DNA from: Nostoc sp. NIES-4103
Lineage (GTDB): Bacteria > Cyanobacteriota > Cyanobacteriia > Cyanobacteriales > Nostocaceae
DNA: 64,000 bases
Assembly (NCBI RefSeq): GCF_002368335.1
Contig: NZ_AP018288.1
Location: 8,326,739 to 8,390,738, forward strand
Direction: 5' to 3'
Shown: in pieces, positions 9,658 through 18,174 of the stretch
How the letters are laid out: each line of letters begins with the position of its first letter
How positions within the stretch are numbered: position 1 is the first letter of the stretch
Position numbers and translations under genes: made by a program
The notes under the pieces: model-generated
What the model saw: the letters and a program-made list of their open reading frames with translations, nothing else
What the model was told of the DNA's origin: nothing
Databases searched by the model: none

Positions 9658-10638
9658 TTACGAGGCTGACAATAAATATTTAACAATGTCATCTAAAATA
9701 GCATTTGCTGATAGGATACTGCCATTAAGCCAGTAACCTGAATCAACGGTGTATACCTTATTTACTTTAACTACATTTAGCGTTTGCCATAAAGGACTAT
9801 TTTTATATTTTTGAAAATTTTCTTCAGATCCAGGGTCTAGAGCTATAAACATTGCGTCTGCTTCTAGCAAGTCTAGACGTTCTAAACTAACTTTGTTATA
9901 ACTTACATGTGAATTAGCAATTTGACGTTGTGCAAGGGGAATGCCCAAATCTAGCTTCTCTAAAATCTTAGCAGGAAATGATAATTGATTAAAAAACTGA
10001 GTCGCTTCTAGATCTGTATAAAATCTCATTATAGAAATTTTTGGTTTTCCTAGTTTTTGAGCCAATGCTAATTTTAATTTTACAATTCTTTGTTGATATT
10101 GTTCTAATAATTTTTCTGCTTCCTGACTTTTATCTACTACCTCAGCAATCTGTTTGAAAGTTTTTTCCCAATTACCTTCTATAAACTTTATTGAAACTGT
10201 TGGAGCTATTTGAGAAAATAATTGATATTCTTGGGGACTAATCCCAAAACCTAAAATTAAATCGGGCTTTAATTGTACAATCTTTTCCAGATTGATCTGG
10301 CTTTCCTTTCCTAAATAAGTAATTCCTTCGATTTTACTACCCAATAACCGTATTTTTTCCCCGGCTCGATTGGGAATTGTCGTTGCTATTGGTTTGAAAT
10401 CCAAAGCCACTAATGATTCTAAACTATCTTGCTCAGTGACAATGATACGTTGGGGATTGCGAGGAATACAGCTTTTCCCTAATTCATGTTTAACTTGGCG
10501 ACATTCTAATAAAATTGAACTGACATTTGCAGAGCCTATTTTTTGAGGTAAAACACTATAGCAACCCTTAAGAAATATCAGATTAAGAGTTATAATTAAG
10601 AATATTTTTATAGGTTTATACCAGCGTTTATTGACCAT
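9658..10638 (-). CDS. Iron-siderophore ABC transporter substrate-binding lipoprotein
   Basis: 326 residues of the FecB/FhuD (PF01497) type, which captures ferric siderophore in the periplasm and hands it to the FecCD permeases. Basic residues, a hydrophobic stretch and the lipobox LKGC with Cys26 indicate a lipid-anchored protein. Family features seen are RIIVTEQDSLESLVALDFKP, LKPDLILGF and the C-terminal half with LLEADAMFIALDPGS. It lies 46 bp after the ATPase gene and 37 bp before the reductase gene, in one reverse operon. Confidence 0.92.
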   Translation of the reverse strand: MVNKRWYKPIKIFLIITLNLIFLKGCYSVLPQKIGSANVSSILLECRQVKHELGKSCIPRNPQRIIVTEQDSLESLVALDFKPIATTIPNRAGEKIRLLGSKIEGITYLGKESQINLEKIVQLKPDLILGFGISPQEYQLFSQIAPTVSIKFIEGNWEKTFKQIAEVVDKSQEAEKLLEQYQQRIVKLKLALAQKLGKPKISIMRFYTDLEATQFFNQLSFPAKILEKLDLGIPLAQRQIANSHVSYNKVSLERLDLLEADAMFIALDPGSEENFQKYKNSPLWQTLNVVKVNKVYTVDSGYWLNGSILSANAILDDIVKYLLSAS

Positions 10639-10684
10639 CTTATACTTCAGCTTTGTAAAAATTAATTAGTTATATTTGCAATTG

Positions 10685-11482
10685 TTAACAACTTTTTTTG
10701 GACTTTCTTCCTATTGGTACACACATCGGCGTTCCTACAACTGGGTCAGCAACAACACGACATTCTAATCCGAAAACCTGTTGTACCATTTCCTCAGTCA
10801 TTACTTGTTGTGGTTCGCCAGCCGTAAAAATTCGACCTTCTTTGATCACAACCAGATAATCTGCATAACGACAAGCCTGATTTAAATCATGTAACACAAT
10901 GACAATAGTCCTTTCTTGAGTTTGGTTCAAGTCATACAGCAAATCTAAAACCTCTATTTGATGTGCCAAATCCAAAAAAGTAGTTGGTTCATCCAATAGT
11001 AAAATATCTGTATCCTGTGCAAGTGCCATTGCAATCCAAGCTCTTTGTCGTTGTCCTCCAGATAAAGTATCTAATGCTCTGTGTGCCAATTCCAACAAAT
11101 TTGTAATTTCTAGCGCCTGCTGAACAATTTTTTCATCTTTGGCTGACCACTGCTGCAACCAATTTTGATAAGGATAACGTCCTTGTGCTACCAAATCTTT
11201 GACTGTTAAGCCTTCTGGTGCAACTGGACTTTGGGGTAAAATTCCCAACTGCTGTGCGACTTCTTTAGTAGGAAGATTAAAAATAGATGTGCTATCAAGA
11301 TATACTGTACCACCGCAGGGTTTCAGCAATCGTGCTAAACCTTTTAATAAGGTTGATTTACCGCAACCATTAGCACCAACTAAAGCACTAATTTGTCCAG
11401 TTGGGATTGCCAAATTCAAATCACGAATAATTGGTACACCATCATAAGCTAAAGATAGATTTTTGGTTGATAATCCTTTCAT
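10685..11482 (-). CDS. Iron-siderophore ABC transporter ATP-binding protein
   Basis: 265 residues of the FecE/FhuC type. Walker [10 protein letters not shown] is at residues 36-44, the signature LSGGQRQR starts at 140, Walker B ILLLDEP at 160-166, and the switch histidine lies in [13 protein letters not shown]. It powers import through the two permeases encoded just upstream. It begins 12 bp after the second permease gene, so it is clearly in the same operon. Confidence 0.95.
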   Translation of the reverse strand: MKGLSTKNLSLAYDGVPIIRDLNLAIPTGQISALVGANGCGKSTLLKGLARLLKPCGGTVYLDSTSIFNLPTKEVAQQLGILPQSPVAPEGLTVKDLVAQGRYPYQNWLQQWSAKDEKIVQQALEITNLLELAHRALDTLSGGQRQRAWIAMALAQDTDILLLDEPTTFLDLAHQIEVLDLLYDLNQTQERTIVIVLHDLNQACRYADYLVVIKEGRIFTAGEPQQVMTEEMVQQVFGLECRVVADPVVGTPMCVPIGRKSKKSC

Positions 11483-11494
11483 AGATAATATTTT

Positions 11495-12541
11495 CTAGGT
11501 TGATTTTTTGCGGTTACGAATTAACAGATACAGAAAATAAGGAGCGCCGACAGCAGCAGTCACCACCCCGCAAGGAAGTTCGATAGGTGCAAACAAAGTT
11601 CGCCCTAAGAAGTCTGCCATGACAACAATCATTCCACCTAACAGTGCTGCTGTGGGAATTAACCCTTGATGGTTTGGGCCTACCAACTGTCGTCCTATAT
11701 GGGGTGCAATTAAACCAACAAAGCTAATATTGCCAGCGGTGGCGACTGATGCACCTGCTAAGGCTACACCCACTAGCACGAGTAAACCACGTTGCCATTC
11801 CACACGAACGCCTAGACCTTTGGCTACATCATCTCCCAAATTTAAAGCATTCAAATGCCTTGCTAAGGTCAATGTTATTGGTACAAAAACTATCAACCAA
11901 GGCACTAAGGAAAAGACTTGCTCCCAAGTGCGTCCGTACACACTGCCAGCTAACCACACCAAAGCATCACTGACGCTATAAATTTCGCCAAAGGTAATCA
12001 TCAAGCTGGTGAAAGCACTGGCGATCGCAGATAACCCCAAGCCCATTAAAATAAACAGAACGGGCGAACTACCCTTGTTCCAAGCTAAGAAGTAAATTAA
12101 GCCAGCCATCAATAAGGAACCAACAAAGGCTGATAAAGGCAAGGTGTAAATAGATGCTGATGGAAATAGTATAATTACTGTGACAGCGGCCAGACTTGCT
12201 CCTGAATTAATGCCGATAATAGCAGGGTCAGCTAAAGGGTTGCGGGTGATGCCTTGAAAGATAGTGCCAGAAATGGAGAGTGCTACTCCCACCATCAAAG
12301 CGACAAGGGTACGAGGTAGACGCAGGTTGTAAATCACGAAAGCATGGTCTGGGTTGCCTGTATCTAGACCTAACAAGGTTTTGAAAATATCCCAGGGGGG
12401 TATCGGATAATCACCCCGTCCTACATTCATCACAATTGCCATAACAGTAACTATTGCTAAACCAAGGAGCATTACTGGCACACGTCGGTCTATCCAAAAA
12501 GATATCCTCTGGGAACGGATGACTAGCCAATCAACCTTCAT
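11495..12541 (-). CDS. FecCD-family iron-siderophore permease (second of pair)
   Basis: 348-residue inner-membrane permease with about ten hydrophobic segments. The family motifs ISGTIFQGITRNPLADPAI and NISFVGLIAPHIGRQLVGPN are clear; the latter region contacts the ATPase. The first codon overlaps the stop region of the preceding permease gene by 4 bp (12538-12541, ATGA), so translation is coupled. Together they form the heterodimeric membrane channel. Confidence 0.95.
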   Translation of the reverse strand: MKVDWLVIRSQRISFWIDRRVPVMLLGLAIVTVMAIVMNVGRGDYPIPPWDIFKTLLGLDTGNPDHAFVIYNLRLPRTLVALMVGVALSISGTIFQGITRNPLADPAIIGINSGASLAAVTVIILFPSASIYTLPLSAFVGSLLMAGLIYFLAWNKGSSPVLFILMGLGLSAIASAFTSLMITFGEIYSVSDALVWLAGSVYGRTWEQVFSLVPWLIVFVPITLTLARHLNALNLGDDVAKGLGVRVEWQRGLLVLVGVALAGASVATAGNISFVGLIAPHIGRQLVGPNHQGLIPTAALLGGMIVVMADFLGRTLFAPIELPCGVVTAAVGAPYFLYLLIRNRKKST

Positions 12542-13569
12542 TTTTTCACCTTTGACTTAGCTAGGTACACAAAAAAAGGAGCGCCCACCAGTGCTGTCAT
12601 CACACCTACAGGTAATTCCTGGGGCTTGAGCAACAAACGGGCGGCAATATCTGCAATTAAGACTAAAGTTGCCCCGACAATTGCCGAATAAGGCAAAATC
12701 CAACGGTAATCAGTTTTAATAAAAAATCGCACAATGTGGGGAACGACTAAGCCAATAAAGCCAATTGGCCCTGCAAGGGATACTGAACTTCCCGCCAGTA
12801 AAACGATACTGATGGCAGTAATTATTTTGATCCAAGCGGTTTGTTGACCTAAACCTTTGGCCACATCTTCACCCAGACTCATGGTGGTAATTTGCCTACC
12901 AAGGGCAAAAGCCACTACTAAACCAATGATCACGAAAGGCAGTGCCTGCAAAAGTATATTGGCATCGCGGCCATACAATGAACCAGCTAACCAAAATCTA
13001 ATTTCATTTAATGTCCGTTGACTGACGATGAGGATAGCAGTGGTGAAGGAAGAAATTAGAGCCGTGAGGGCTGCACCTGCTATTGTTAGATTCAGTGGTG
13101 TAGCTCCTCCTCGTCCCAGAGAACCAAGACAGTAGACTAATGTCGCCGTGGTTCCTGCACCCAAAAAGGCCACAACGGTTAAAACACTTGAGGACGGACT
13201 GCCAAAAACAAAAATTGTTGTCACTACAGCTAATGCTGCTCCGGATTCAATACCTAAAATCCCTGGATCTGCTAAGGGGTTGCGTGTCAAACCTTGCATT
13301 AAGGCTCCAGCCACTGCCAAGGCTGATCCGACAAGAACAGCAATGAGCGATCGCGGCAATCTCACTGTCTGAATGACTAAGTGGTCATAAGAACCATCAA
13401 AGGCTACAAAGGATACCAGAATTTTTACAAGAGGTATTTCTGCTGCACCCAGAGTGACACTGTACACCAAGCTGATTAACAGCACAATTAGTCCCAGAAT
13501 CAGACCTACTAAAGGTGATATTTGTGGCTTTAGTCTTCCTCTATGTAACGTTGTAGTTGCTTTTGCCAT
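12538..13569 (-). CDS. FecCD-family iron-siderophore permease (first of pair)
   Basis: 343 residues, paralogous to the following permease. Motifs seen are AGALMQGLTRNPLADPGILG, SLGEDVAKGLG and GPIGFIGLVVPHIVRFF. It is the first gene of the six-gene reverse operon (permease, permease, ATPase, binding lipoprotein, FhuF-like reductase, MFS exporter). I could not identify a convincing Fur box in the 200 bp upstream. Confidence 0.95.
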   Translation of the reverse strand: MAKATTTLHRGRLKPQISPLVGLILGLIVLLISLVYSVTLGAAEIPLVKILVSFVAFDGSYDHLVIQTVRLPRSLIAVLVGSALAVAGALMQGLTRNPLADPGILGIESGAALAVVTTIFVFGSPSSSVLTVVAFLGAGTTATLVYCLGSLGRGGATPLNLTIAGAALTALISSFTTAILIVSQRTLNEIRFWLAGSLYGRDANILLQALPFVIIGLVVAFALGRQITTMSLGEDVAKGLGQQTAWIKIITAISIVLLAGSSVSLAGPIGFIGLVVPHIVRFFIKTDYRWILPYSAIVGATLVLIADIAARLLLKPQELPVGVMTALVGAPFFVYLAKSKVKK

Positions 13570-13659
13570 GCTCTTTGTGTTGCATCAAAAAATTACCTTC
13601 TGCCCTTTGCTTTACAAGAGTACGGAGTTAGAATAATTTTCCCCTACTCCCCATACTCT

Positions 13660-13791
13660 TTCATCGTCAATTAAATTGCGATGAGCTTTGACATAACCAT
13701 TAATCCCATCTGCAAAAGCATCTATGTATTTGCAAAACGTAGGACTTTGTGCTTTATACCAAGTGCTAGCTCGTAATGGTACGTTCCATTG
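13660..13791 (-). pseudogene. Penicillin-acylase-family relic
   Basis: Reading the reverse strand from 13791 gives QWNVPLRASTWYKAQSPTF and then IDAFADGINGYVKAHRNLI, ending near DDER. This matches, from memory, the N-terminal region of penicillin/acyl-homoserine-lactone acylases (a 'WYxAQSP..RYLDAFAxGINAYA' pattern). Only about 44 residues survive. A stop lies at 13792-13794 and no start or catalytic part is present. The relic lies just upstream of the siderophore-transport operon; PvdQ, a member of this family, deacylates pyoverdine precursors, so a lost maturation gene is possible (inference). Confidence 0.6.
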
Positions 13792-14544
13792 TCAGTACCC
13801 ATTTGCCTGCCTATCCCCATCTGCTAGCTCCTAAACAAGTTAAAAACCCACTGTCAAACCAACCGTTTTTTCAATGATGAAATATATTCGCAATAAACAT
13901 TAAAATAAAATAGAACCTATGTCAAGTTTATATAAGTCTTCAATGCTATAGTTTATTGTTACAGGCAATTAGCTTTCTTCAATAGCAAAATATTTCTTAT
14001 GGAATCTAGCTATTTTTAGCCATAATATCAAGTTATGTTACAAAAAAATATTGCTCAAGTTTGCACCTGATAGTTGTCAAACTAATAAAAAAGAATATCA
14101 ATAAAATATTATTTGTGCTAAAATACCTAGTTAAGCCAAGTTTGAGAATTTTGCTTAACGCTTAATAGGAAACAAAGACTGTCGTTTGATGGAGGGCTAT
14201 TACCCCCATCAAGACTTACTACCCTCTGAGGTGGGGGACTCAAACGATAGCGATGGCCACAGGAAACAAACGCACGTCTCAGTCTGGTGTTCCTCCATTC
14301 CTGTGAGCATGAGCCCATACTTGAAAATCAGCAGACCTCTTGCACGAATGTAAAACTTACCCTCATTCTCCAACCCCTTCTCCCAATTGTGGGAGAAGGG
14401 GTCATGTCCGGCCTTATTACTTGTGATATGTCCCCAACCTGTGATCGCACAATCAATGACACCAAAGCCGACAAAAATGATCAAGAATATCAGTTTTGGT
14501 TTTCAATACAAATTATTCTCAACGCGATCGCTGTTTTTTGAGCA
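13792..14544. other. Intergenic stretch with repeat debris
   Basis: No credible gene. Contents: AT-rich DNA (13850-14110); a block with GGGGGACTCAAACGATAGC and neighbouring short inverted repeats (14180-14300); AGACCTCTTGCA near 14332, a terminus shared with 36929-36940 and similar to 57127-57246; and an inverted repeat of ACCCCTTCTCCCA / GGGAGAAGGGGT (14371-14402). It looks like the remains of several small elements. Confidence 0.5.
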
Positions 14545-14635
14545 GGACTTACGCACGAACTGCGATTTTACGTCCGGAGCGAGCGAGAGCGTTGTAATCG
14601 CAAAAGCTTAGTTTTTCGTCACGAGTGTGTAAGTC
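14545..14635. repeat. MITE-like element with GGACTTACGCAC termini
   Basis: Starts with GGACTTACGCAC and ends with GTGTGTAAGTCC, an imperfect terminal inverted repeat. The interior has TTACGTCCGGAGCGAGCGA. A longer relative with the same termini and TTACGTCCGCAGCGAGCGA lies at 31201-31342. No coding capacity, so probably a non-autonomous element. Confidence 0.6.
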
Positions 14636-14766
14636 CTATTGAGGTAAAGCCTGGCTATTTTGAGTAGTATTTGAGTAGAAGAATTAATACAAAAGCTTAA
14701 AGTGCTTGTTGGGTCGTGAAATTCCTAGACTAGACTAGTACCACAGGGTAATAATTAAAGGGATAT

Positions 14767-15372
14767 ATGATGAGCGATCGCGACTATACACTAATCATTG
14801 ACAAAAGTGGCAGTATGTCCACTCCTGACCAAGTTGGTGGTAGAAGTAGATGGGAGATAGCCCAAGAGTCTACTCTAGCTTTAGCAAGGAAGGCCGAACA
14901 ATTTGATCCAGATGGGATCACTGTTTATGTCTTTTCTGGCAGATTTAAACGCTATGACGATGTGACCTCAGCTAAAGTCGCGCAGATATTTCTAGAAAAT
15001 GACCCAGCTGGTACGACCAATTTAGCCGGTGTACTCCAAGATGCACTCAATAATTACTTTCAACGCAAAGCCACAGGCAAAACTAAACCCAATGGTGAAA
15101 CAATCTTAGTAATTACTGATGGCGAACCAGACGATCGCAAAGCCGTATTTGAGGTAATTATTCAAGCCACTCGCCAAATGGATCGTGATGAAGAATTGGC
15201 AATTTCCATTATTCAAGTAGGTTCTGATCCCCAAGCTACAAAGTTTCTCAAAGCTTTGGACGATCAATTGCAAGGTGTCGGCGCTAAATTCGATATTTGT
15301 GATACTGTCACATTGGATGACTTAGAAGATATGAGCCTCGCAGATGTATTAAGAAATGCAATTGTTGATTGA
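14767..15372 (+). CDS. VWA-domain protein (first of tandem pair)
   Basis: 201 residues, almost entirely one von Willebrand factor A domain. The metal-binding MIDAS motif is complete: DKSGS at residues 12-16, a Thr in the GTTNLAG segment, and Asp in VITDGEPDD. No signal peptide, so it is likely cytoplasmic. Such small VWA proteins act in metal-dependent protein assembly or stress responses (TerY-like), but the partner is unknown. The gene is followed 102 bp later by a close paralog and then a Slr1339-type gene, forming a same-strand trio. ATG at 14770 is an equally good start. Confidence 0.85.
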   Translation: MMSDRDYTLIIDKSGSMSTPDQVGGRSRWEIAQESTLALARKAEQFDPDGITVYVFSGRFKRYDDVTSAKVAQIFLENDPAGTTNLAGVLQDALNNYFQRKATGKTKPNGETILVITDGEPDDRKAVFEVIIQATRQMDRDEELAISIIQVGSDPQATKFLKALDDQLQGVGAKFDICDTVTLDDLEDMSLADVLRNAIVD

Positions 15373-15474
15373 TTAATTAAAAATCACAAGTCCAGAGTCA
15401 ATAGTCCATAACTATAAGACTAATATTGAGTTTTGAAGTATTGGCTCTAGACTCACTTAATGGAGATTAAAATA

Positions 15475-16077
15475 ATGTTAGAAAATAGAGATTACACCTT
15501 AATTATTGATAAAAGCGGCAGCATGGCAACCACAGACCAAAAGGGTGGTAGAAGCAGATGGGTTGCAGCACAAGAATCGACTTTAGCCTTAGCTAGTAAA
15601 TGTGAGCAATTTGATCCAGATGGTATTACTGTTTATGTCTTTTCTGGAAGATTCAAACGCTATGAAAATGTTACATCTAGTAAGGTAGCACAAATTTTTA
15701 AAGAAAATGAACCCTCTGGAACTACTGATTTAGCATCTGTGTTGAAACATGCAACTGATGATTACTTACAACGCAAAACCGCTGGTCAAACTCAGCCAAA
15801 TGGTGAAACAATTTTAGTGGTTACTGATGGCGAACCAGACGATCGCAAAGCAGTCATGAAGGTAATTATTGAAGCTTCTCGCCGTATAGATCGAGATGAA
15901 GAACTCGCTATTTCATTTATTCAAGTTGGTACAGATCAACAAGCTACCCGCTTCCTCAAAGTTCTGGATGATGAACTTCAAAGTGCTGGAGCCAAATTTG
16001 ATATCTGTGACACAATTACAATGGATGACATGGAAGATTTGACTCTATCAGAAGTGCTACTTAATGCCATTACTGAC
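15475..16077 (+). CDS. VWA-domain protein (second of tandem pair)
   Basis: With the start at ATG 15475 the protein is exactly the length of its upstream paralog and aligns from the first residues (NRDYTLIIDKSGSMA against DRDYTLIIDKSGSMS). GGAG lies 9 nt upstream at 15463-15466; a start at 15460 would add five residues without such a site. The MIDAS residues (DKSGS, GTTDLAS, VVTDGEPDD) are intact. High identity over the whole length shows a fairly recent tandem duplication. Stop codon TAG is at 16078-16080. Confidence 0.85.
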
Positions 16078-16200
16078 TAGTACAGCAACCATAAATAAAT
16101 ATCCAGTGAAAAAAGACTAAAAAGCTGACTTTTATCTGATCGCCCCCGCTCCCCCACTCCCCGCCTCCTTTCACCAATCACCGTTATCAAATATAAAATA

Positions 16201-16596
16201 ATGGATGCCATTGACAAACTGTTAGCTCAAATCAAAGCTGAATATGATGAAGCAAAATCTGAAGAACAACAGCCAAAACCAAATGTTGTAAAATCATTCG
16301 TGCCAACGCCACCAAAATCGCTATCTTTAATAGATAACCTTTTGTCAGAAGTTAAAGCTGATTTTGCAACACAAGATGCAGCTATTGAATTACAAAAACA
16401 GCAAGAACTAGAACAAGAACTAATTCGACAACAACAAATCAAAGCTCAACAATTAGAGGCTTTAAAAAAGCAAGCAAAAGAATGGCTAGACAAATTAGAC
16501 CCATTCTCGCCTGAAGGACTTTGGTTTGAAAGATTTTCTGAAAGCTACCCCTCAAAGTTAGAAGCAGCAATTGAATATTTACAAAATAACGAATAA
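16201..16596 (+). CDS. Slr1339-type small stress protein (putative)
   Basis: 131 residues. Two related N-terminal segments (MDAIDKLLAQIKAEYDEA and SLIDNLLSEVKADF) are followed by a Gln/Glu-rich helix and a conserved-looking tail (KEWLDKLDPFSPEGLWFERF). From memory this matches the cyanobacterial family named 'salt stress protein, Slr1339 family', whose biochemistry is unknown. No membrane segment or signal. It follows the two VWA genes by 120 bp on the same strand and may work with them (inference). Confidence 0.65.
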   Translation: MDAIDKLLAQIKAEYDEAKSEEQQPKPNVVKSFVPTPPKSLSLIDNLLSEVKADFATQDAAIELQKQQELEQELIRQQQIKAQQLEALKKQAKEWLDKLDPFSPEGLWFERFSESYPSKLEAAIEYLQNNE

Positions 16597-16618
16597 ACTC
16601 AAAATTAATTCAATTTAC

Positions 16619-16969
16619 TTAACTGTTGTGCTGACGATTTATTTGAGATAAATGCTGCACAGCCCATTCATGCATAGCATAGAGAATTGGTTGCAAACTT
16701 GTTCCTAAAGGAGTTAAAGAATATTCTACTTTAGGAGGAATTTGAGCGTAAATTTCTCGATGTACAATACCATCTTCCTCCATTTCTCTGAGTTGCTGAG
16801 TTAGCATCTTTTGCGTAATTCCAGGTAAAGCTCGCTGCAATTCACCAAATCGTTTTACACCTGTCAATAATTCTCTAAGAATTAAAACCTTCCAGCGTCC
16901 GCCAATCACCTTTAAGGTGGTTTCAACCTCACAAGTCAGTCTAACATTGTTTTCTGCTTCAGCTTTCAT
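16619..16969 (-). CDS. HxlR-family transcriptional regulator
   Basis: 116-residue winged-helix protein. The HxlR hallmarks are an N-terminal Cys13 in LTCEVE, then VIGGRWKVLILREL, RFGELQRALPGITQKMLTQQLREMEEDGI and YSLTPLG. Members often sense electrophiles or quinones through that cysteine (YodB, HypR). It is divergent from a predicted NADH:quinone/azo reductase, the classical target gene, so it probably represses both. A perfect palindrome sits 12 bp before its start. Confidence 0.9.
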   Translation of the reverse strand: MKAEAENNVRLTCEVETTLKVIGGRWKVLILRELLTGVKRFGELQRALPGITQKMLTQQLREMEEDGIVHREIYAQIPPKVEYSLTPLGTSLQPILYAMHEWAVQHLSQINRQHNS

Positions 16970-16980
16970 AGTTACTTTTT

Positions 16981-16995
16981 AGTAAGTACCTTACT
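16981..16995. promoter_or_regulatory. Probable HxlR operator
   Basis: AGTAAG-TAC-CTTACT is a perfect 15-bp palindrome 12 bp upstream of the regulator start. A related half site (AAGTGCCTACTTTT) follows at 16999-17012. HxlR-family operators commonly have such TACTT/AAGTA symmetry. It lies in the divergent regulator/azoreductase spacer, though on the regulator side. Confidence 0.6.
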
Positions 16996-17249
16996 TTTAA
17001 GTGCCTACTTTTCATATTAACTTTATTTAGTTTAAAGTCTATTCGGCAAGTTTTTGCACCTTGACCAAAAAAGTCTCAAGTTCCAAGGATGAGTGATGAA
17101 GTAAGAACACAGGATATCCCTCACCCCTGACGGGCAAAATCCAGCAGTTTCTGATTCAAAATTCATGCCTTATCCCTGATGGGTGGGGTAAATTCATCCT
17201 TTATTCTTGCATATGCCAACAGACACACCTCTGGTTAGAAAATTTATTT

Positions 17250-17876
17250 ATGGCAAATATCCTCCACATTGATTCTAGTCCTCGTGGTGAACGTTCCATT
17301 TCGCGATCGCTCTCTTATGAATTCATCACATCCTGGAAAGACACTCATCCTGGTGATACAGTCACCTACCGAGATTTAGGTCACAATCCACCTCCCCATG
17401 TAGACGAACCATGGATTGCTGCTGCTTTTACACCACCAGAAGCACGCACACCCGAATTGACCCAAGCAATTAAGTTATCTGATGATTTAGTGGACGAATT
17501 TCTCGCAGCCGATCGCTATGTCTTTGGCGTGCCAATGTATAACTTTAGCATACCCTCCACATTTAAAGCTTACATTGACCAAATTGTGCGTGGAGGCCGC
17601 ACGTTTGCAGTTACCGAGAATGGTGGCTTTCAAGGTTTAGTCGATAGCAGTAAAAAAGTACTGATCATCACAGCGCGTGGAGGTAGTTTTCCACCAGGAA
17701 CCCCCTTCGCTGATTATGATTTTCAAGAACCCTACCTCCGTACTGTTTTCGGTTTCATCGGTCTGACAGACTTGACCTTTATCCACGGTGATAGTCTCAG
17801 CTTAGGTGATGATGCTCGCCAAAAGTCTCTAGCCGCAGCTAAAGATGCGATCGCTCAAGCTGTAGCTACTTGGTAA
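17250..17876 (+). CDS. azoR: FMN-dependent NADH-azoreductase / quinone reductase
   Basis: 208 residues with the flavodoxin-like fold of the AzoR/AcpD family. The phosphate-binding loop is DSSPRGERSISRSL near the N-terminus, PMYNFSIPSTFKAYIDQI forms the FMN-binding segment, and TARGGSF and a C-terminal helix follow. It reduces azo compounds and quinones with NADH via bound FMN and probably protects against quinone stress. It is divergent from an HxlR regulator, which supports inducible control. Length is typical. Confidence 0.9.
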   Translation: MANILHIDSSPRGERSISRSLSYEFITSWKDTHPGDTVTYRDLGHNPPPHVDEPWIAAAFTPPEARTPELTQAIKLSDDLVDEFLAADRYVFGVPMYNFSIPSTFKAYIDQIVRGGRTFAVTENGGFQGLVDSSKKVLIITARGGSFPPGTPFADYDFQEPYLRTVFGFIGLTDLTFIHGDSLSLGDDARQKSLAAAKDAIAQAVATW

Positions 17877-17907
17877 GCAGCTAGCACAACAGAAGCAGGG
17901 GGCCCTA

Positions 17908-18127
17908 AGAGGTTGTTTGAAAAGTATCATTGCTAACATCAAAATCTTAAAAACCTAACCCCCCAAGCCCCCTGACCCTAATCCCCATTAAATTAGGGCT
18001 TAGCCCTAATTTAATGGGGGCCCCGAGTTCCCTACGAGGGAATGGGGGTTTCAAAGCCTCTCTCCGTTTCGGGGAGAGGTTTGGAGAGGGGTTCTTAGTA
18101 TACTTTTCGACTTTTCAAACATCCTCT
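17908..18127. repeat. 220-bp MITE-like element with internal perfect hairpin
   Basis: The ends are AGAGGTTGTTTGAAAAGT and ACTTTTCAAACATCCTCT, an inverted repeat with one mismatch. Inside, a 17-bp perfect stem (CCCCATTAAATTAGGGC at 17983-17999, complement at 18003-18019) closes on a TTA loop. CCCCTCTCC-type repeats follow. It sits between the convergent azoreductase and 2TM genes and has no coding capacity. Confidence 0.65.
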
Positions 18128-18174
18128 AAGTCCCCCTGTGGGGATCAGGGAGCAAGGGAGCAGCCATCAGTTAA

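Noticed and set aside
13570..13660. Fur box upstream of the siderophore-transport operon
   Set aside because: Only a weak AT-rich similarity (GAAAATTATTC); not good enough to call.
14127..14541. Several overlapping reading frames on both strands, considered as a TnpB end or omega-RNA relic
   Set aside because: No TnpB motif (RuvC or zinc finger) could be found; the frames consist of short inverted-repeat debris.
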